NCBI GenBank assembly: GCA_900544065.1
Contig: UQTR01000056.1
Coordinates: 1-14,569, forward strand
Direction: 5' to 3'
Length of the DNA stretch: 14,569 bases
Source: an uncultured Collinsella sp.
GTDB lineage: Bacteria; Actinomycetota; Coriobacteriia; Coriobacteriales; Coriobacteriaceae
Shown piece by piece: positions 6,371-14,090 of the stretch. How positions within the stretch are numbered: position 1 is the stretch's first letter; the number at the start of each line of letters is the position of its first letter. Position numbers and translations under genes: made by a program. The notes beneath the pieces are model-generated. The model was not told the DNA's origin, did no database searches, and was given only the letters and a program-made list of their open reading frames with translations.

Positions 6371-7438
6371 CTACACTTCTCGCTTTCCCAGGGCATTCGC
6401 GGCCATGCGCTTGCACGCACCCAGGCGCCCAAACCTCAAGACGTCGTAATCGAACATGAGCTTTTTGCACGCACGGGCATTGGGGGCCTTGCTGGTAAGC
6501 GCCGCACGCACCATAGCAGCGACAGAAGAAGCGCATTGTGCGAGCGCGGCATCGCTACTCACGGCAGAGCCGTTAAGTACTGCGACCACGGTAGCAAACA
6601 CCTTGCCACAGTCCGAGCCCAGCAACCTAAGCGCGTCGTACAGCACCAGATCGCACAGGAAATATGCCAGGTCCTCGGCGTGCTGAGCATCGAGACCGCC
6701 GCGCTGCCAGTCAGCCAGCACCGCGGAGTAAATCTTCACGTGCTCCAGCAGACGCGTCTCGTCGTCGTAGCGCATGGTGTCCATAAGCGAGCCCTTGCGC
6801 GCTACGCGATAGTCGTACAGCTTGTTCGAAATGAGCGTGGTCTTACGTGAACGACCGTACACGGCAAAATCGAAGACCTGGTCCTCGCCATACTTGACGG
6901 TTTCGTCGAACACAATCCCGTTGCTGAGCAAAAACTCGCGCTTGCAGGCAGTGCGCCACGCAAAGGGACGAGACGCTTCCTTAAACAGCAGGTCAGAGCT
7001 ATAGCCCTCAAACGAAACATCGCGCGGGCTCAACACATAGTTAAGCCACGGATACCCCGCCTCCAGCGGATACGGATTCGCACCAAAGGTCAAAACGTCG
7101 CAGCCCTCACGCTCAAAGGCATCGACGATCACACGGCATGCATCGGACGTAAAGCGGTCGTCAGAATCCAAGAACGCGACGATGGGAGCCGAGGACGCAG
7201 CGATACCCGCATTGCGAGCGCTCGACAGACCACCGTTGGGCTTATCGACAAGCTTAAAGCGCGCATCTTTTTCGCAATAGGCAGCGGCGATGTCGCGCGA
7301 TCCATCCGGCGATCCATCGTTGACCAACACGCCCTCCCAATCGGGCATGTCCTGCGCAAGCAGGGAGTCCAGGCACCATGCCAGGCACTCCTCCACCTTA
7401 TAGATGGGAACGACAACGGAAATCTTAGGGGTAGCCAT
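6371..7438 (-). CDS. GT2 family glycosyltransferase, 355 residues
   Basis: A single GT-A domain occupies about residues 5-230. It shows ISVVVPIYKVEE, VNDGSPDGS (39-47), NGGLSSARNAG, DSDD (91-94) as the metal-binding motif, and KYGEDQVFDF (about 182-191) with the likely catalytic acidic residues. The C-terminal ~120 residues are helical and have no clear motif. I chose the ATG at 7438 over the GTG two codons upstream because AGGAG lies 9 bases before the ATG and only 3 before the GTG. The gene is 12 bases downstream of its predecessor and abuts the next gene directly, so it belongs to the operon. It likely adds one sugar to a surface-polysaccharide repeat; donor and acceptor are unknown. Confidence 0.9.
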   Translation of the reverse strand: MATPKISVVVPIYKVEECLAWCLDSLLAQDMPDWEGVLVNDGSPDGSRDIAAAYCEKDARFKLVDKPNGGLSSARNAGIAASSAPIVAFLDSDDRFTSDACRVIVDAFEREGCDVLTFGANPYPLEAGYPWLNYVLSPRDVSFEGYSSDLLFKEASRPFAWRTACKREFLLSNGIVFDETVKYGEDQVFDFAVYGRSRKTTLISNKLYDYRVARKGSLMDTMRYDDETRLLEHVKIYSAVLADWQRGGLDAQHAEDLAYFLCDLVLYDALRLLGSDCGKVFATVVAVLNGSAVSSDAALAQCASSVAAMVRAALTSKAPNARACKKLMFDYDVLRFGRLGACKRMAANALGKREV

Positions 7439-7450
7439 GGTCACACGCTC

Positions 7451-8569
7451 CTACTGTGCCGCCGGCACGTCGTCGGGATGCGGGTTGTCGCCGTAGGTGC
7501 GCTGATACGTCAGCACGCGCCAGACCAGCGGCAGACCACCGATCTTAAAGTAGTGCTTAAACGTATTGAGCTTGCCCGGCTTCTTAAAGTCAAAACGCGA
7601 ATCGATATAGGCGCGGGGCGATTTGACCATCAAGCGCAAGTCGGTCTCGCCGCGCGGATCGAACAGTGACAGGTCAAAGCGACCGGCATCCCAATCGGCC
7701 TTGAGCTCGGGCGAGGCCTTTTCCCAAAACTGCTCGCGCAGCTCGTCGACCAGACGCTCGTCATTCCAGCGGTACGTATCGACCTTCATGCGCATTAAAA
7801 TACCCTGAAGCTGAGCCTTAAGCTCGGGTCGCTCATTCAAAAAGCGCTGCATCTCAGCGTATTCGTCACACACGCAAAACACCTTGTTGGGAGAATTAAC
7901 GGAGCTCTTCTCGTTATCCTGGCGATAGCACAAAATGGGGTCCGCAATAAACGCGACACGCTCGGCGCACGCCCAAACCTTAAAGTTAAAGCCTGCGTCC
8001 TGATACGAGGCGCCCGGCGTGGGAAGAAAGCGAATCTGATTGGTGTTGAGGAACTCGCGTCGATAGATGGCCGACCAAATGGAAGGCTTGCGGTAAAAGA
8101 TGCCCGGGCGGTCGACGGGGCGATACGCCGCACCCGTCATATACTCGTCGATAATCCCAAACAGTTCGCGGCGCTCCGTTGGCGTGGACCAATACAGGTA
8201 GAAATCGCCTTTGACCACATCGGCATGCTCGGCATCTGCCTTGGCAACCAGTTTTTGAAGCGAGTCCTCAAACATAAAGTCATCGGACTCCAAGATGCCC
8301 ACGTACTCACCGCGGGCCATCTCCAAACCGCGGTTCATCGAGTCGCCGTAGCCGCTGTTGGCCTTGTCGATCATCTTGACGCGCGCGTCGCGCTCCATGT
8401 ACTCGCGGATGATATCCGGCGAACTGTCGGTAGATCCGTCGTTGATGCAGATGATCTCAATGTCCTTGAGCGTCTGTGCTACGGCGGAATCGAGGCATTC
8501 GCGCAGGTAGCGCTCAACGTTGCAGATGGGGACAAGCAGCGAAACTTTAGGGGTATCAGAGTTCTGCAA
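7451..8569 (-). CDS. GT2 family glycosyltransferase, 372 residues, paralogue of 9691-10794
   Basis: GT-A motifs are KVSLLVPICNVERYLREC at the N-terminus, CINDGSTD (41-48), NSGYGDSMNRG, LESDD (93-97) and SYQDAGFNF (about 188-196). The frame is open up to 8617, but I start at the TTG at 8569 because a strong AGGAGG lies 5 bases upstream. The paralogue likewise starts at a TTG, 5 bases after AAGGAG. Over about 80 residues from YLREC to ESDDFM the two differ at only about six positions, while the C-terminal halves diverge, as expected if donor binding is shared and acceptor choice differs. The N-terminal VPICNVERYL has Cys where the paralogue has Tyr. It is the third gene of the operon. Confidence 0.88.
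   Translation of the reverse strand: MQNSDTPKVSLLVPICNVERYLRECLDSAVAQTLKDIEIICINDGSTDSSPDIIREYMERDARVKMIDKANSGYGDSMNRGLEMARGEYVGILESDDFMFEDSLQKLVAKADAEHADVVKGDFYLYWSTPTERRELFGIIDEYMTGAAYRPVDRPGIFYRKPSIWSAIYRREFLNTNQIRFLPTPGASYQDAGFNFKVWACAERVAFIADPILCYRQDNEKSSVNSPNKVFCVCDEYAEMQRFLNERPELKAQLQGILMRMKVDTYRWNDERLVDELREQFWEKASPELKADWDAGRFDLSLFDPRGETDLRLMVKSPRAYIDSRFDFKKPGKLNTFKHYFKIGGLPLVWRVLTYQRTYGDNPHPDDVPAAQ
8332..8384 (-). repeat. 53-base exact repeat shared with 10551-10603
   Basis: The codons for the VKMIDKANSGYGDSMN region are identical at the DNA level in the two paralogous transferase genes, in the same orientation and 2.2 kb apart. Flanking sequence is also highly similar. Recombination here would delete the transferase gene in between and fuse the paralogues. 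Confidence 0.9.
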
Positions 8570-8643
8570 GAGAACCTCCTGTTGAATAGCGTGTAACAGG
8601 GTCATTTTAGCAGCCAAGTTGCGGCGGGCGGCAGCGCTTGGAA
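8570..8643 (-). promoter_or_regulatory. Leader with a hairpin next to the ribosome binding site
   Basis: This is the only sizeable gap (74 bases) inside the operon. In the transcript, CCTGTT (8600-8595) pairs with AACAGG (8583-8578) over an 11-base loop. The 3' arm overlaps the first bases of the AGGAGG ribosome binding site for the gene starting at 8569, so folding could lower its translation. No T-run marks a terminator, and no promoter is convincing. Confidence 0.35.
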
Positions 8644-9684
8644 TTAGAGGAAGCGCTCCAGGCAGGCTTTGAGACCGCGAGTCGAGAGATAGAACAGCGT
8701 GGCGTCCGCCATCGAGACGCCCGACGTCGCCGCAACAAGCTTGTGGGCAACACGGCGAACGGTGCCCTTAGCAGGTGCATCCGCCCACTCCGTTCCCAAA
8801 AACGTCGTGAAAGCCCTGTTGACGCGGCCGGCAACACGGTAAAAGCCATCGGCATCCAGACGTGCCAAGTCGAACACGATGAGGTCCAAGAACCAGGTGA
8901 TCAGCTCGCCGGGGCACAGGTCCAAAAGACCGTAGGCCGCCCAGTCCTCCAGGACCTCCTCGAGCATCCTCATGTGGGCGTCAAGCTTTTTGGCGCGAGC
9001 CTCGTCACTGTTGAACTCGTGCGTCGCTGAGTCGCTCTCCATCACGTAGTGATAGAACTTGTCCGGCATGACGACGGTCTTGCGGGCAAGCGCATAAGCC
9101 GCAAATTGGAAGACGACGTCCTCGCCCAAAGCCAAACCGGGGGCGAAGCGAATGCCTTCGCGATTGAGCAGCTCGCGCGAAAAAGCCACACGGCAGGCAT
9201 AGGGCTGTGCGTTTGCGTGGAACAGCAGCCGGGGATCACGGGCGCCGAAGGTACTAGCTTTGGGGCTCATGAGTTGCTGGACGCGTTTGGGTGCGGCGTC
9301 GGACGGCTCGCAAACGCCGCCAAAAACGGCGACCTCGGCATCTGCAGACTCCATGGCCTGCAGCACGCGCCCCACCGTTTGGGCGTCGATGTAATCGTCG
9401 GCGTCCACAAAGAAGACGAACTCGCCATCAGCGGCATCGATACCGGCATTTCGAGCGCACGAGACGCCCGCGTTTTCCTGGTCAATCACCAGCACACGGT
9501 CGTCGGCCTGCGCTATTTGACGCAAAACGCCCAGTGAATCGTCAACCGAACCGTCGTTGACGCAGATAACCTGAATCGAGCGCTCCGACTGCGCCAAAAG
9601 CGAATCGAGGCATCGCCGAATCGAGCGTGCCGAGTTGTATACGGGAACGACAATAGTCGCTTTGGGGCTCGTGGCCTCTCCCAT
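8644..9684 (-). CDS. GT2 family glycosyltransferase, 346 residues
   Basis: The GT-A domain starts with ATIVVPVYNSARSI, then CVNDGSVDDS (41-50), NAGVSCARNAG, VDADD (93-97) for metal binding and LALGEDVVFQF (about 184-194). Its layout matches the 355-residue enzyme in this operon more than the two close paralogues, with the GED-VFxF motif and a helical C-terminus. The ATG lies 6 bases after the TAG stop of the upstream gene, and the GAGGGG ribosome binding site sits just before that stop, so the pair is coupled. It is second in the operon and probably adds one residue of the surface glycan. The substrate is unknown. Confidence 0.9.
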   Translation of the reverse strand: MGEATSPKATIVVPVYNSARSIRRCLDSLLAQSERSIQVICVNDGSVDDSLGVLRQIAQADDRVLVIDQENAGVSCARNAGIDAADGEFVFFVDADDYIDAQTVGRVLQAMESADAEVAVFGGVCEPSDAAPKRVQQLMSPKASTFGARDPRLLFHANAQPYACRVAFSRELLNREGIRFAPGLALGEDVVFQFAAYALARKTVVMPDKFYHYVMESDSATHEFNSDEARAKKLDAHMRMLEEVLEDWAAYGLLDLCPGELITWFLDLIVFDLARLDADGFYRVAGRVNRAFTTFLGTEWADAPAKGTVRRVAHKLVAATSGVSMADATLFYLSTRGLKACLERFL

Positions 9685-9690
9685 GCCGAT

Positions 9691-10794
9691 CTACCCCCTC
9701 AGCGATTCGATGAGGAAGGCGGCAAGTACGCCGGGGCCTCCAACCGATGCGTAGTATTTGGCGCGTCCCAAGGAGCCGTCCGTCGCAAAAGTCGGATGCT
9801 CGTCAACCCAGCCCTCAGGATCTTTGAGGATGGCAGCGAGATTCGCACGCTTCCACGGCTTAAGATCGTCCAGCGAAAACTCCCCGGCGTCCAAGGCAGC
9901 TTGAAACTCCTTGGCCATCTGCACCAGGAACTCCTTATAGAACTTAGGCGCTAAGCGCACATAGTTCCACATATACGAATCGTACTTAATGAGCTGATTA
10001 AACTTGAGCATGCGCGCGACGTCATCACTTGCGTGGTCACGGGCGTAATCCTCGCGAATCCAACGCTCGATCTCGGCGTATTCGGCATTGACGCAAAAGA
10101 CCTTGGCCGAAGAATTGACCGAGGAGTTCTCGTTGTCCTGGCGATACGAAAGCACGGCATCGTGCAGGTAGACGGCCTTGTCGGCGCACGCTATCACCTT
10201 AAAGGCAAACGACGTGTCCTGAAAGGAGGCACCCGGGGTCGGCATGAACTTGATGCCGTTGCGCTCGAGAAAATCACGACGGTAGACGGCCGACCAAATC
10301 GAGGGCTTTTGCTTAAAGAACTGTGTCGTGTCGCTCGGGTGCACCGGCTTGCCGCAGTCCTTGGGCTTAAACATCTCGTGCAGCGAACGGCGCTCCTCGG
10401 GCTTAGACCAGTAGAAATCAAAGTTCGCCTTCGCAAAGTCGGCGTTGCAGCCCTCCGCCGCCGACACAAGCTTCTCCAGCGCGTCGGACGCCATAAAGTC
10501 ATCGGACTCCAAGATGCCCACGTACTTGCCACGCGCCATCTCCAGACCGTGGTTCATCGAGTCGCCGTAGCCGCTGTTGGCCTTGTCGATCATCTTGACG
10601 CGCCTATCGCGCTCCATATACTCGCGAATAATCGCCGGCGAGTTGTCGGTCGACCCATCGTTAATGCAGATGATCTCAATATCCTTGAGCGTCTGCGCCA
10701 GGGCGGAATCGAGACACTCGCGCAGGTAGCGCTGAACATTGTAAATGGGAATAAGCAGCGACAGAACAGGGCTGCCAGAGGCGTTAGTAGACAA
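9691..10794 (-). CDS. GT2 family glycosyltransferase, 367 residues, first gene of the operon
   Basis: The TTG start at 10794 is preceded at 5 bases by AAGGAG. Motifs are LSLLIPIYNVQRYLREC, CINDGSTDNS (43-52), NSGYGDSMNHG, LESDD (95-99) and SFQDTSFAFKV (about 190-200). The N-terminal ~110 residues are almost the same as in the 372-residue enzyme at 7451-8569, showing a recent duplication or gene conversion; the C-terminal half has diverged. The sequence SYRQDNENSSVNSS after the catalytic region is also shared. As promoter-proximal gene, its expression sets that of the four downstream genes. It likely transfers a related or identical sugar to a different acceptor; identity not deducible. Confidence 0.9.
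   Translation of the reverse strand: MSTNASGSPVLSLLIPIYNVQRYLRECLDSALAQTLKDIEIICINDGSTDNSPAIIREYMERDRRVKMIDKANSGYGDSMNHGLEMARGKYVGILESDDFMASDALEKLVSAAEGCNADFAKANFDFYWSKPEERRSLHEMFKPKDCGKPVHPSDTTQFFKQKPSIWSAVYRRDFLERNGIKFMPTPGASFQDTSFAFKVIACADKAVYLHDAVLSYRQDNENSSVNSSAKVFCVNAEYAEIERWIREDYARDHASDDVARMLKFNQLIKYDSYMWNYVRLAPKFYKEFLVQMAKEFQAALDAGEFSLDDLKPWKRANLAAILKDPEGWVDEHPTFATDGSLGRAKYYASVGGPGVLAAFLIESLRG
10551..10603 (-). repeat. 53-base exact repeat shared with 8332-8384
   Basis: This is the upstream copy of the identical segment in the paralogous glycosyltransferase genes. See the copy at 8332 for the recombination consequence. Confidence 0.9.
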
Positions 10795-10837
10795 ATGTGC
10801 TCCTTAGGAAATACCTGTCGTTTCATGGTATCAAAGG

Positions 10838-10866
10838 GTCGGCGCGCCGACGGGCGTTTATATAAT
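10838..10866. promoter_or_regulatory. 14-base perfect palindrome next to TATATAAT, divergent promoter region
   Basis: GTCGGCGCGCCGAC (10838-10851) is a perfect palindrome. Eight bases beyond it lies TATATAAT (10859-10866), which could serve as a -10 in either direction. It sits in the 256-base gap between the divergent operon (start 10794) and the + strand glycosyltransferase (start 11051). The palindrome could be an operator controlling one or both. No good -35 can be paired with the TATATAAT, so the promoter assignment is tentative. Confidence 0.45.
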
Positions 10867-10944
10867 CTATGGAGCCCCAACCTACGACACCTTGTATATC
10901 GCCGCTACCACACCCGTGGCAGGTTCCTGCGTTTTATTCAAACC

Positions 10945-10975
10945 TTGCCGACAAATCTCGGCGAGCCTTTACAAT
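10945..10975 (+). promoter_or_regulatory. Candidate promoter of the + strand glycosyltransferase
   Basis: TTGCCG (10945-10950) and TACAAT (10970-10975) are spaced by 19 bases, a little long. A 5-base inverted repeat GCCGA / TCGGC (10947-10962) overlaps the -35 and the spacer, as an operator would. The start codon lies 75 bases downstream of the -10. Confidence 0.4.
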
Positions 10976-11050
10976 AGGACAGTCCAATGGACGTATTCGA
11001 TAGCTTCCGTGCGGTGCATATCTTCCGCGCGTGAAAGGATATATTGCCCC

Positions 11051-12073
11051 ATGCCTTCAACCCTTCCCGCCCCCATCGACAAGCTCGCCATCGTCGTCGT
11101 CACCTATAAGCGCCAAGAACTCTTGGCAAATCTGTTCGACTCCATGACTGAGCTCACGGCCGCCCCCTGGCGCATCGTGATTGTCGATAACGAGAATTCG
11201 CGCAAGACCGAGGCCATGTGCTCCGCGTTCAACGAGCGCCTGGCCAACCTGTGGGGCATCGACACCGAACAGCCCGATGCACAGGGCGGCACCGACCGCG
11301 TCATCTACGCTCCGCAGCTCGAAAACGGCGGCGGCGCGGGCGGCTTTTCCGCCGGCACCAAGTGCGCTTACGACCTGGGCGCACAGTGGTTCTGGGTGAT
11401 GGACGACGACGTACTCGTCATCCCCGAGGGCATCGAGCGTCTTGCCAAGTGGACCGACCGCTACGACGTCATCCAGGGCTCGCGCCTGGACTTCGATGGC
11501 GGCGCGTTCTTTTGGCAGTACCAGCTCATCCTTTCGCTCGGCATCCCCAACCCCGTCGCCAAGTGGGACCTGGGCCCCGAGGGCTACCGCGCCATGAATC
11601 AGCTGTGCTTTGAGGGCGGCATGTTCTCGCGCCGCGTGGTCGACAAGATCGGCCTGCCCGACGCCCGCTTCTTTATCTACGGCGACGACGCCTGCTACGG
11701 CTACGTCGCCAGCCAGCACTTCCCCGCCGCCGTGGTTGCCGACGTGGTGCTCAAGCGCGCCCGCGCCGTCTCTAACTGGGATATCGCCGGCAAGCGCCAG
11801 CTCAACTCCACGAGCGACACCAACCGTTACTACATCATGCGCAACCGCGGTTATCTGGCCCGCTACATGCAGATTTACGGCGACTACCACCCCGTGCTGT
11901 TCCGTCTGGGCAACGCCGCGACCTTCTGCAAGGAATTCATTCGCCTGGCCGCGGTCGACAAGTGCTTTAAGACCGGTATTCCGGCGCTGCGCCGTGGCAT
12001 GAAGGACGCCCGCAAGATCGTTAAGGATCCCAACTGGAAACCCATGCCGCCCCTGAAGGACGCGGAGCAGTAA
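11051..12073 (+). CDS. GT2 glycosyltransferase, galactofuranosyltransferase-like, 340 residues
   Basis: Motifs are IVVVTYKRQELL (14-25), IVDNENS, NGGGAGGFSAG (92-102), WFWVMDDDV (113-121) with the metal-binding DDD, FFIYGDDACYGY (207-218) with a likely catalytic acidic pair, and RYYIMRNRGY (259-268). The GGGAGGFSAG plus WxMDDD and RYYxxRN combination is what I know from GlfT-like galactofuranosyltransferases and RfbN-type rhamnosyltransferases. It would act on a lipid-linked glycan at the cytoplasmic face of the membrane. The open frame reaches back to 10892, but the ATG at 11051 fits the start of the fold, with AAAGGA 11 bases upstream. It is transcribed away from the five-gene operon and is probably part of the same polysaccharide pathway. 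Sugar assignment is a guess from motif resemblance. Confidence 0.85.
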   Translation: MPSTLPAPIDKLAIVVVTYKRQELLANLFDSMTELTAAPWRIVIVDNENSRKTEAMCSAFNERLANLWGIDTEQPDAQGGTDRVIYAPQLENGGGAGGFSAGTKCAYDLGAQWFWVMDDDVLVIPEGIERLAKWTDRYDVIQGSRLDFDGGAFFWQYQLILSLGIPNPVAKWDLGPEGYRAMNQLCFEGGMFSRRVVDKIGLPDARFFIYGDDACYGYVASQHFPAAVVADVVLKRARAVSNWDIAGKRQLNSTSDTNRYYIMRNRGYLARYMQIYGDYHPVLFRLGNAATFCKEFIRLAAVDKCFKTGIPALRRGMKDARKIVKDPNWKPMPPLKDAEQ

Positions 12074-12074
12074 A

Positions 12075-12086
12075 GGGCCTTCGCCC
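12075..12086. terminator. Short hairpin between convergent genes
   Basis: GGGC-CTTC-GCCC makes a 4-base-pair stem with a 4-base loop in the 17 bases between two convergent stop codons. It has no T-run on either strand, so it is at best a weak bidirectional stop. Confidence 0.25.
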
Positions 12087-12090
12087 GCCG

Positions 12091-13890
12091 CTACAGTCGT
12101 TGGCACACCACGGACACACGCTGACCGTCAAAACCAAAGCCCCAACGCATGCGTCCGACGGCGGGGCGCGGCACGCGGATATCATCGATGCCGTCGCGCT
12201 CTATGTCGAGCAGCGCCTGAACCGCCAACAGTTCCAGGCCCAGGGCATCGACGCCAGGGTCGTACAACATGTTGATCGTTATCAGCGGTCGCTCATCGAG
12301 CATGCCGAGCGTGTCGGCCACGTCAAACACCCGACCGGTGGGAATCACCTGGATATCCCAGCGATCCGAGACGCCACTTCGCTTGGAGCTGGGATTGCAA
12401 TAGCCGGGCAGTCCAAAGCAGAGCCCCTGAAGCGCCAGATGATAGACTGTCGGCACATCTGATTGGCCCACATCGATGCCCAGATCGCCGATAGCACAGC
12501 TCAAAGCTTGCTTTACAGTGTCCTCGTCTCCTCGACACAGCCCGTCATGGAACGAGTCGATAACTCCAACGTCCTCAACGGCGCACTCAAACCATTCCAG
12601 AATTACAAGACGGAGCGCCTGACGCACTTCGTTGTTAGGCAGACGCAGGGAACGAAGGCACGCGCCGTCCTCCGAATGCCCCGTCATGTCCGTCGTAAGA
12701 AATCCAGACAGATACAGCGCTGTCCAGATATCTTCGGGCTTGGCGGCATCGGCCTCCTCGGCATGCACATGCACTGGCGCCTCAATAAACCCATGCGGCT
12801 CAAGCAAATCGAACAATGCGGACAGGCGCATGAGATTCCAGTCGCCGACGCATGCGCTCAGACGGTCGGCGTAACCATACAGATCTGCCCGAACGGGAGC
12901 GATGCAACCGCGATGTGCGTAGTCCACCACGCGCTCCGGGATCGAGCAATAAAAACCACCAAACAGATAGCCCTCGAGCCACTCACGCGCGTCATCCAGA
13001 CAGCCGTTGCGACCGATGCGATCCAACAGCACCCGGACTTCGTCGTCCGAAAAACCGAACCATCGATCACACCAACTCGACAACGGTGTCGCCGACCGAT
13101 AGGAAACCCCACGCTGGGACAACGCAAGCTCGGCAGGACCAGGGTGCTCGCCCATCAGACACGTCAATCGTAACGAGTCGCCGGCGTCGGCAATGGTGTC
13201 GAACAACATCCGGCTGAGCGACTCTAGGGAATCCACGTTACCGTCGTCCTTAGCGTCCAAACACTTTGGACATACCGCGTCGTAGTCGTCTATCAGAAGA
13301 ACAACCTGCTCATCGAAAGCTGTCTGGAGCAGTTTAATAAGCATGCCAGTCGCCGCATCGATCTCCTTATCGCTGGCCACCCCACGCGCCGCCCTCTCGA
13401 TAAGACGAACCTCACGTCTTGACAGATCAGGCGCGGCAAGCAGCGGCAGCAATCGGGCGCACTCGTGTGCAACAGCGCTGCGAATAGCCGCCGCAGCATC
13501 AGCGTCACACCTCACAGCGGCAGTTGAAAAGTCAAGCGTGATGACCGGATAACACGCGTGCTCATCACGATAGCGACCGCCGCCCGCCTGCCAGATCTGG
13601 GTGCCGACGAACGGACTTCGATCCGGCCGCCGGCAATCAGGTCGTTCCAAATAGCATTTGAGCATCGATAGGTTCATGCTCTTGCCAAAACCCTTGGGCC
13701 GACAACAAAGTGCAACAGGCGCTTCGCTGTCCAATATATCGGCAATAAACATAGTCTTATCGACGAGTAAACACCGATTGATTGCATCGGAAAAGTCGTG
13801 TACATCAACCGGCAGAGCTGCGTTATCCGCATGATTGAGCAACCGTGCGCCAAACGCATGAGCAACACCATAATTCTCCTGTTCAGACAC
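12091..13890 (-). CDS. AAA-ATPase-like protein with eroded PDDEXK_9-type C-terminus, 599 residues
   Basis: I start at the GTG at 13890, which has AAGGAG 8 bases upstream (13904-13899); the open frame to 14064 adds a Cys/Arg-rich stretch that is not family-like. The N-terminus fits the PF09820 (AAA-ATPase_like) pattern: LLVDKTMFIADIL (41-53), then CCRPKGFGKSMNLSML (62-77) as Walker A in its usual RPxxFGKS form, and VVLLIDDYDAV (197-207) as Walker B. The middle has the usual ALYLSGFLT (391-399) and LRLPNNEVR (415-423). The C-terminus keeps YHLALQGLCFGL (483-494), RWDI (510-513) and RWGFGFDGQRV, matching PDDEXK_9. However, the ExK strand expected near 535-541 reads PLITINM, so catalytic Glu and Lys are missing and nuclease activity is doubtful. 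The family is common and expanded in gut anaerobes; its role is unknown. It is monocistronic here. Confidence 0.85.
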   Translation of the reverse strand: MSEQENYGVAHAFGARLLNHADNAALPVDVHDFSDAINRCLLVDKTMFIADILDSEAPVALCCRPKGFGKSMNLSMLKCYLERPDCRRPDRSPFVGTQIWQAGGGRYRDEHACYPVITLDFSTAAVRCDADAAAAIRSAVAHECARLLPLLAAPDLSRREVRLIERAARGVASDKEIDAATGMLIKLLQTAFDEQVVLLIDDYDAVCPKCLDAKDDGNVDSLESLSRMLFDTIADAGDSLRLTCLMGEHPGPAELALSQRGVSYRSATPLSSWCDRWFGFSDDEVRVLLDRIGRNGCLDDAREWLEGYLFGGFYCSIPERVVDYAHRGCIAPVRADLYGYADRLSACVGDWNLMRLSALFDLLEPHGFIEAPVHVHAEEADAAKPEDIWTALYLSGFLTTDMTGHSEDGACLRSLRLPNNEVRQALRLVILEWFECAVEDVGVIDSFHDGLCRGDEDTVKQALSCAIGDLGIDVGQSDVPTVYHLALQGLCFGLPGYCNPSSKRSGVSDRWDIQVIPTGRVFDVADTLGMLDERPLITINMLYDPGVDALGLELLAVQALLDIERDGIDDIRVPRPAVGRMRWGFGFDGQRVSVVCQRL

Positions 13891-13923
13891 CGTAAACTCT
13901 CCTTCTAACGCAGCACGATGCCC

Positions 13924-13951
13924 ATTGTAGCGAGCGGGTAGAGCGCAACAA
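13924..13951 (-). promoter_or_regulatory. Candidate promoter of the AAA-ATPase-like gene
   Basis: On the - strand, TTGTTG (13951-13946) and TACAAT (13929-13924) are spaced by 16 bases, with the start codon 33 bases further on. The -10 is good and the -35 mediocre. Confidence 0.45.
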
Positions 13952-13990
13952 TATCGACATGCAAACGTTTCGGGCAACGGTAGCAACAGA

Positions 13991-14002
13991 CCCCCGAGGG
14001 GG
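13991..14002. repeat. Perfect GC hairpin CCCCC-GA-GGGGG
   Basis: A 12-base self-complementary element lies between the candidate promoter at 13924-13951 and the terminator at 14023-14059. It could add to termination of the surface-protein transcript or be a regulator site. It has no T-run. Confidence 0.35.
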
Positions 14003-14022
14003 CATAACAAATCGTTGCACAA

Positions 14023-14059
14023 CAAAAACGGGGCCCGATGCCGCCGCACCGGACCCCGT
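14023..14059 (-). terminator. Rho-independent terminator of the surface-protein gene
   Basis: On the - strand, ACGGGGTCCG (14059-14050) pairs with CGGGCCCCGT (14037-14028) through ten pairs including one U-G wobble, around a 12-base loop. TTTTTGTT follows directly. It lies 31 bases after the stop codon at 14091. This is the clearest terminator in the window. Confidence 0.85.
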
Positions 14060-14090
14060 CCCAAACTCTTATAGAAAACGATCTGGAAGA

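Noticed and set aside
5048..6850. A 600-codon open frame on the + strand
   Set aside because: It lies wholly antisense to two clear glycosyltransferase genes, has no convincing ribosome binding site and reads as low-similarity, His/Gln/Arg-rich sequence. Long antisense frames are common opposite GC-rich codons.
10033..10977. A 314-codon + strand frame opposite the first operon gene
   Set aside because: It crosses the divergent promoter region and is antisense to the glycosyltransferase at 9691-10794. It shows no family motif.
11057..12106. A 349-codon open frame on the - strand
   Set aside because: It is antisense to the galactofuranosyltransferase-like gene, whose motifs are unmistakable. 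Its Ala/Gly/Val-rich translation is a shadow of GC-rich third positions.
13891..14064. N-terminal extension of the AAA-ATPase-like gene
   Set aside because: It runs over the promoter candidate and into the terminator of the neighbouring gene; the GTG at 13890 has a strong ribosome binding site.
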